Origin: Sphingopyxis sp. 2PD
GTDB lineage: Bacteria; Pseudomonadota; Alphaproteobacteria; Sphingomonadales; Sphingomonadaceae
Reading direction: 5' to 3'
Assembly (NCBI RefSeq): GCF_005503695.1
Contig: NZ_SCMU01000008.1
Coordinates: 1 to 64,000, forward strand
Length of the DNA: 64,000 nt
A program made the position numbers and the translations under genes. The notes under the pieces are model-generated. The model had not been told where the DNA came from. It searched no databases and was given only the letters and a program-made list of their open reading frames with translations. Shown piece by piece: positions 60,913 to 64,000 of this stretch (positions within the stretch are counted from its first letter, which is position 1; each line of letters opens with the position of its first letter).

Positions 60913-63561
60913 ATGACCACGCGCATGTTGATCGACGCGCGGCACCGGGAAGAAACCCGGGTCGCCGTCACCAAGGGAAACCGCATCGAGGAGTTTGATT
61001 TCGAGTCCGCCGAGCACAAGCAGCTCAAGGGCAATATCTATCTGGCCAAGGTAACCCGTGTCGAACCGTCGCTGCAGGCGGCGTTCGTCGAATATGGCGG
61101 CAATCGCCACGGCTTCCTTGCCTTCAGCGAAATCCACCCCGATTATTACCAGATTCCGAAGGAAGACCGCGACGCGCTGCTGCGCGAAGAGGCCGAACAT
61201 GCCGCCGCCGCCGCGCAGCGCGCCGAGGACGACCTCGATGAGCTGGAAGGCGATGTTGCCGACGTCGAATATCATGACGACGAAAATGGCGACGCCCCCG
61301 CGCCGGAAACCATCGGCGAAGGGGCCGATGACGATAGCGACGACGGCGCGGAAAATGGCGACGGCGAAGAGGGCGACGAAGGCGGCGATGCCGCAGACGA
61401 CACCGAGGGCAAGGATGGCCGCGGCGACCGCAAGCGCCGTGGGCGCGACGGGCGCAAGGGCGGCCGCGGCCGCGGGCGTGGCCGCCGCAACGACGACGAG
61501 GAAGGCGAAAGCCGGATGTCGCTGCGCCGCCGCTACAAGATCCAGGACGTCATCCGTCGCCGTCAGGTGATGCTGGTGCAGGTCGTCAAGGAAGAACGCG
61601 GCAACAAGGGCGCCGCGCTCACCACCTATCTGTCGCTCGCCGGCCGCTATTGCGTGCTGATGCCGAACACGATGCACGGCGGCGGGATCAGCCGCAAGAT
61701 TTCGAACGGCGCCGATCGCCGCAAGCTGAAGGCGATGATCGACGAGCTCAACCTGCCGCCGACGATGGGCTGCATCGTCCGCACCGCCGGGATGAGCCGC
61801 ACCAAGGTCGAGATCAAGCGCGACTTTGATTATCTCGCCCGCCTGTGGGACGAAATTCGCGAGAAGACGCTGGCGTCGAGCGCCCCGGCGCTGGTCCATT
61901 CGGACAGCGACCTCGTCAAGCGCGCGATCCGCGACATCTATCACAAGGACATCGAGGAAGTGCTCGTCGAAGGCGACGAGGGCTATAAGGCCGCCAAGCA
62001 GTTCATGAAGCTGCTGATGCCGAGCCACGCCCGGCGCGTGAAACAATATGCCGACCCGGTGTCGCTCTATCAGCGTTACGGCGTCGAGGATCAGCTGGCG
62101 GGGATGCTCAATCCCGTCGTGCAGCTGAAATCCGGCGGTTACCTGGTGATCAACCCGACCGAGGCGCTGGTGTCGATCGACATCAACTCGGGCCGGTCGA
62201 CGCGCGAGCATAATATCGAGCAGACCGCGCTCAACACCAACCTCGAAGCCGCGCATGAAATCGCCCGCCAGCTGCGCCTGCGCGACATGGCCGGGCTCGT
62301 CGTGATCGACTTCATCGACATGGATCATGGCTCGAACGTCCGCAAGGTCGAGCGCGCGATGAAGGACGCGCTGAAGAATGATCGCGCGCGCATCCAGGTC
62401 GGGCGTATTTCGGGTTTCGGCCTGATGGAAATGAGCCGCCAGCGGCTGCGCACCGGCGTGCTCGAAGCATCGACGCGCCCCTGCCCGCATTGCGAAGGCA
62501 CCGGCCTCGTTCGCACCGCCTCGTCGGCGGGCCTCAGCGCGCTGCGCCTGATCGAAGAGGAGGCCGCGCGCGGCAAGGGCAGCCGCATCACCCTGCGCGC
62601 CAGCCAGGAAGCGACCTTCTACCTGCTCAACGAAAAGCGCCGCGAACTGCGCGACATCGAAGAACTTTACGGCGTCACCGTCGAAATCCTGCCCGACGGC
62701 GAGACCGAGGGCGCGCGGATGGCGGTCGAGGTCAGCGGCCCGCCGCCGGTCGCCCGCCGCAGCTTTGCCCCGATCGCGCCGATCGAGGATGACGACGACG
62801 ACATCCCCGAGGACGAGGATGACGAAGCCGAGGACGAGGCCGCGGACGAACGCCCCGCGCGCTCGCGCGATCGCGAGGAAGGCGAAGGCGACGGTGAAGG
62901 CCGCAAGCGTCGCCGTCGGCGTCGCCGTGGCCGCCGCGGTCGCCGCGACGAGGAAGGCAATGAAATTGCCGACGGCAGCGACGACGGCGAAGCCCGTGAT
63001 GGCGACGCCGAGGGCGACGACAATGGTGAAGCCGAGAGCGAGAGCGACGCGGCACCCGCAGAGGCGACCGCCGAAACCGACGCCGACACGGCCGACGCCA
63101 AGCCGCGCCGCCGCCGGGGCGGACGCGGACGCAAAAAGGCCGACGCGGCTGATGCCGCCGACGAAGCGGTAGTCACCGACGAACCCGCTGCGCCGGTCGA
63201 AGCCGAGGTAACCGAACCGGTCGCCGAGGAAGCCCCGGCAGCCGAGGAAAAGCCGAAGCGCAAGCGCGCACCGCGCAAGACCAAGGCCGCCGCAGCCGCG
63301 GAGGCCGCCGAGGCTGCCGAAGCGGCGCCCGAAGCGGTTGAACCGGAGCCTGTCGCCGAAACCGAAACCGAAGCCGAACCCGCCAAGCCCGCGCCGAAGA
63401 AGCGCGCCAGCCGCGCGAAAAAGGCGGTCGCCGCCGAAGCGGCGCCCGAGGCCGCGGCAACGCGCGAGGCTGAACCGGTCGCGGCCGATGCCGAAGACAA
63501 TGGTGTCGGCCCCGACGGCGAACCGCGCCGCGGCTGGTGGCAGCGCACCTTCGGCAACTGA
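60913..63561 (+). CDS. rne: Ribonuclease E/G family endoribonuclease
   Basis: Main endoribonuclease of mRNA turnover and rRNA processing, 882 residues. It starts MTTRMLIDARHREETRVAVT, followed by the S1 domain. This domain is split by a long insertion (about residues 95-195) that is first acidic (DDDENGDAPAPETIGEGADD) and then Arg/Gly-rich (RGRGRG). Catalytic metal ligands lie in VVIDFIDMDH (about residue 460), and the Zn-link CPHCEGTG near residue 518. The C-terminal third is a degradosome-like scaffold with Arg-rich, Glu/Ala-rich and Lys-rich patches. Confidence 0.96.
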   Translation: MTTRMLIDARHREETRVAVTKGNRIEEFDFESAEHKQLKGNIYLAKVTRVEPSLQAAFVEYGGNRHGFLAFSEIHPDYYQIPKEDRDALLREEAEHAAAAAQRAEDDLDELEGDVADVEYHDDENGDAPAPETIGEGADDDSDDGAENGDGEEGDEGGDAADDTEGKDGRGDRKRRGRDGRKGGRGRGRGRRNDDEEGESRMSLRRRYKIQDVIRRRQVMLVQVVKEERGNKGAALTTYLSLAGRYCVLMPNTMHGGGISRKISNGADRRKLKAMIDELNLPPTMGCIVRTAGMSRTKVEIKRDFDYLARLWDEIREKTLASSAPALVHSDSDLVKRAIRDIYHKDIEEVLVEGDEGYKAAKQFMKLLMPSHARRVKQYADPVSLYQRYGVEDQLAGMLNPVVQLKSGGYLVINPTEALVSIDINSGRSTREHNIEQTALNTNLEAAHEIARQLRLRDMAGLVVIDFIDMDHGSNVRKVERAMKDALKNDRARIQVGRISGFGLMEMSRQRLRTGVLEASTRPCPHCEGTGLVRTASSAGLSALRLIEEEAARGKGSRITLRASQEATFYLLNEKRRELRDIEELYGVTVEILPDGETEGARMAVEVSGPPPVARRSFAPIAPIEDDDDDIPEDEDDEAEDEAADERPARSRDREEGEGDGEGRKRRRRRRRGRRGRRDEEGNEIADGSDDGEARDGDAEGDDNGEAESESDAAPAEATAETDADTADAKPRRRRGGRGRKKADAADAADEAVVTDEPAAPVEAEVTEPVAEEAPAAEEKPKRKRAPRKTKAAAAAEAAEAAEAAPEAVEPEPVAETETEAEPAKPAPKKRASRAKKAVAAEAAPEAAATREAEPVAADAEDNGVGPDGEPRRGWWQRTFGN

Positions 63562-63583
63562 TTGCGCCAACGCGTCTCATGAG

Positions 63584-63615
63584 ATCGTCATCCCGGTACC
63601 GGCCGGGATGACGAT
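63584..63615 (+). terminator. Hairpin after rne, possible terminator
   Basis: ATCGTCATCCCGG (63584-63596) and CCGGGATGACGAT (63603-63615) form a perfect 13-base stem with a TACCGG loop. It lies 22 bases after the rne stop. There is no T-tract, so it may be a mRNA-stabilising or Rho-related structure rather than a simple terminator. The GTCATCCCGG core is like small REP elements. Confidence 0.6.
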
Positions 63616-63710
63616 TAAACGCCATGCAGCTTGCATCTCGCGCGCTGCCCCCCAATAGTCGTCACATGGCTTCAGTTGCGGTTCAGGCGTACAACGCAAG
63701 ACAGTCGGCG

Positions 63711-64000
63711 ATGACAGTCCCCCCGCCGCGAACCGCGCTGCGGGCGCATCGATCGCGCCCGCTTTTCCGCATCCTCCTGACCCTGCTCGCCATGCTGGCG
63801 GTCGCGATGCGCCCGGCGATGGCGCAGTCGATCCTGCGCGACGCCGAAACCGAGGCGCTGTTTCAGGACATGATGGACCCGCTGCTCGTCGCGGCAGGGC
63901 TGCAACCGGGGCAGGTGCGCGTCCACCTGCTCGGCGATCGCAGCATCAATGCCTTCGTTGCGGGCAGCCAGGATGTATATGTCTTTGCGGGTCTGATCGA
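63711..64000 (+). CDS. M48-family metalloprotease, 5' part (cut by the window end)
   Basis: Open to the window end. From ATG 63711 (another at 63666 adds 15 residues): a basic start and a signal-like segment (FRILLTLLAMLAVAMRPAMA, cut before QS), then SILRDAETEALFQDMMDPLL, and GDRSINAFVAGSQDVYVFAG. This is the usual beginning of a BepA/YfgC-like periplasmic peptidase, in which the HExxH motif comes next. That motif is past the window edge, so the call rests on the N-terminal pattern. Truncated only by the window. Confidence 0.75.
   Translation, partial: MTVPPPRTALRAHRSRPLFRILLTLLAMLAVAMRPAMAQSILRDAETEALFQDMMDPLLVAAGLQPGQVRVHLLGDRSINAFVAGSQDVYVFAGLI

Noticed and set aside
63584-63615. Classical Rho-independent terminator after rne
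   Set aside because: The stem is perfect but has no T-tract, so I list it only as a possible terminator or REP-like hairpin.

Overview
The window reads as chromosomal DNA of a GC-rich alphaproteobacterium of the Sphingomonadales, probably close to Sphingopyxis. This is inferred from protein style and gene order, not from a database match. Signs are the dnaA/rpsT/mutM/ubiE/ubiB/coaBC/dut order, divergent timA and secB, rpmH/rnpA/yidD/yidC/engB, an RNase E with a large acidic and arginine-rich insertion, and an RF2 without a frameshift site. Most of the window is housekeeping DNA. I see no rRNA, tRNA, prophage, insertion sequence or CRISPR array.

Layout. 0.2-4.6 kb: SMC and UbiA. 4.6-7.9 kb: three overlapping Tad-pilus-type genes. 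8.1-14.4 kb: rsmE and gshA, separated by two large secreted repeat proteins. 14.4-19.7 kb: a membrane methyltransferase-like protein, an M23 endopeptidase overlapping a bactofilin, and comM. 19.8-26.3 kb: a TetR-headed accessory run of nine small enzymes (three VOC-type proteins, DoxX, DUF4287, an alpha/beta hydrolase, two glutathione transferases, a tandem DUF1428). 26.4-31.3 kb: envelope proteins, then the rpmH-to-engB ribosome and membrane-insertion block. 31.3-34.8 kb: GST, LysE exporter and cupin, then dapE enclosed by two inverted-repeat elements. 34.8-40.8 kb: Smr, MltA, TimA, SecB, MurJ and TrpS. 41-51 kb: a lipoprotein, then dnaA through dut, with a ccdAB toxin-antitoxin pair between ubiB and coaBC, then a ThiF/MoeB and DsrE pair. 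51-64 kb: a methyltransferase-like lipoprotein, prfB, PBP1A, a three-gene operon (TetR, D-threonine-aldolase-like enzyme, sugar-lactone oxidase), a cell-wall amidase, RNase E and the start of an M48 metalloprotease.

Themes. Envelope construction is heavily represented (UbiA/UbiE/UbiB, MurJ, PBP1A, MltA, amidase, M23 with bactofilin, YidC/YidD, SecB/TimA). Small palindromic repeats of at least four types punctuate the intergenic spaces, and one lies in frame inside coaBC. The least conventional loci are the TetR-controlled small-enzyme operon, the two repeat proteins between rsmE and gshA, the oxidase/aldolase operon and the methyltransferase-like lipoprotein. None can be called a new system from sequence alone.
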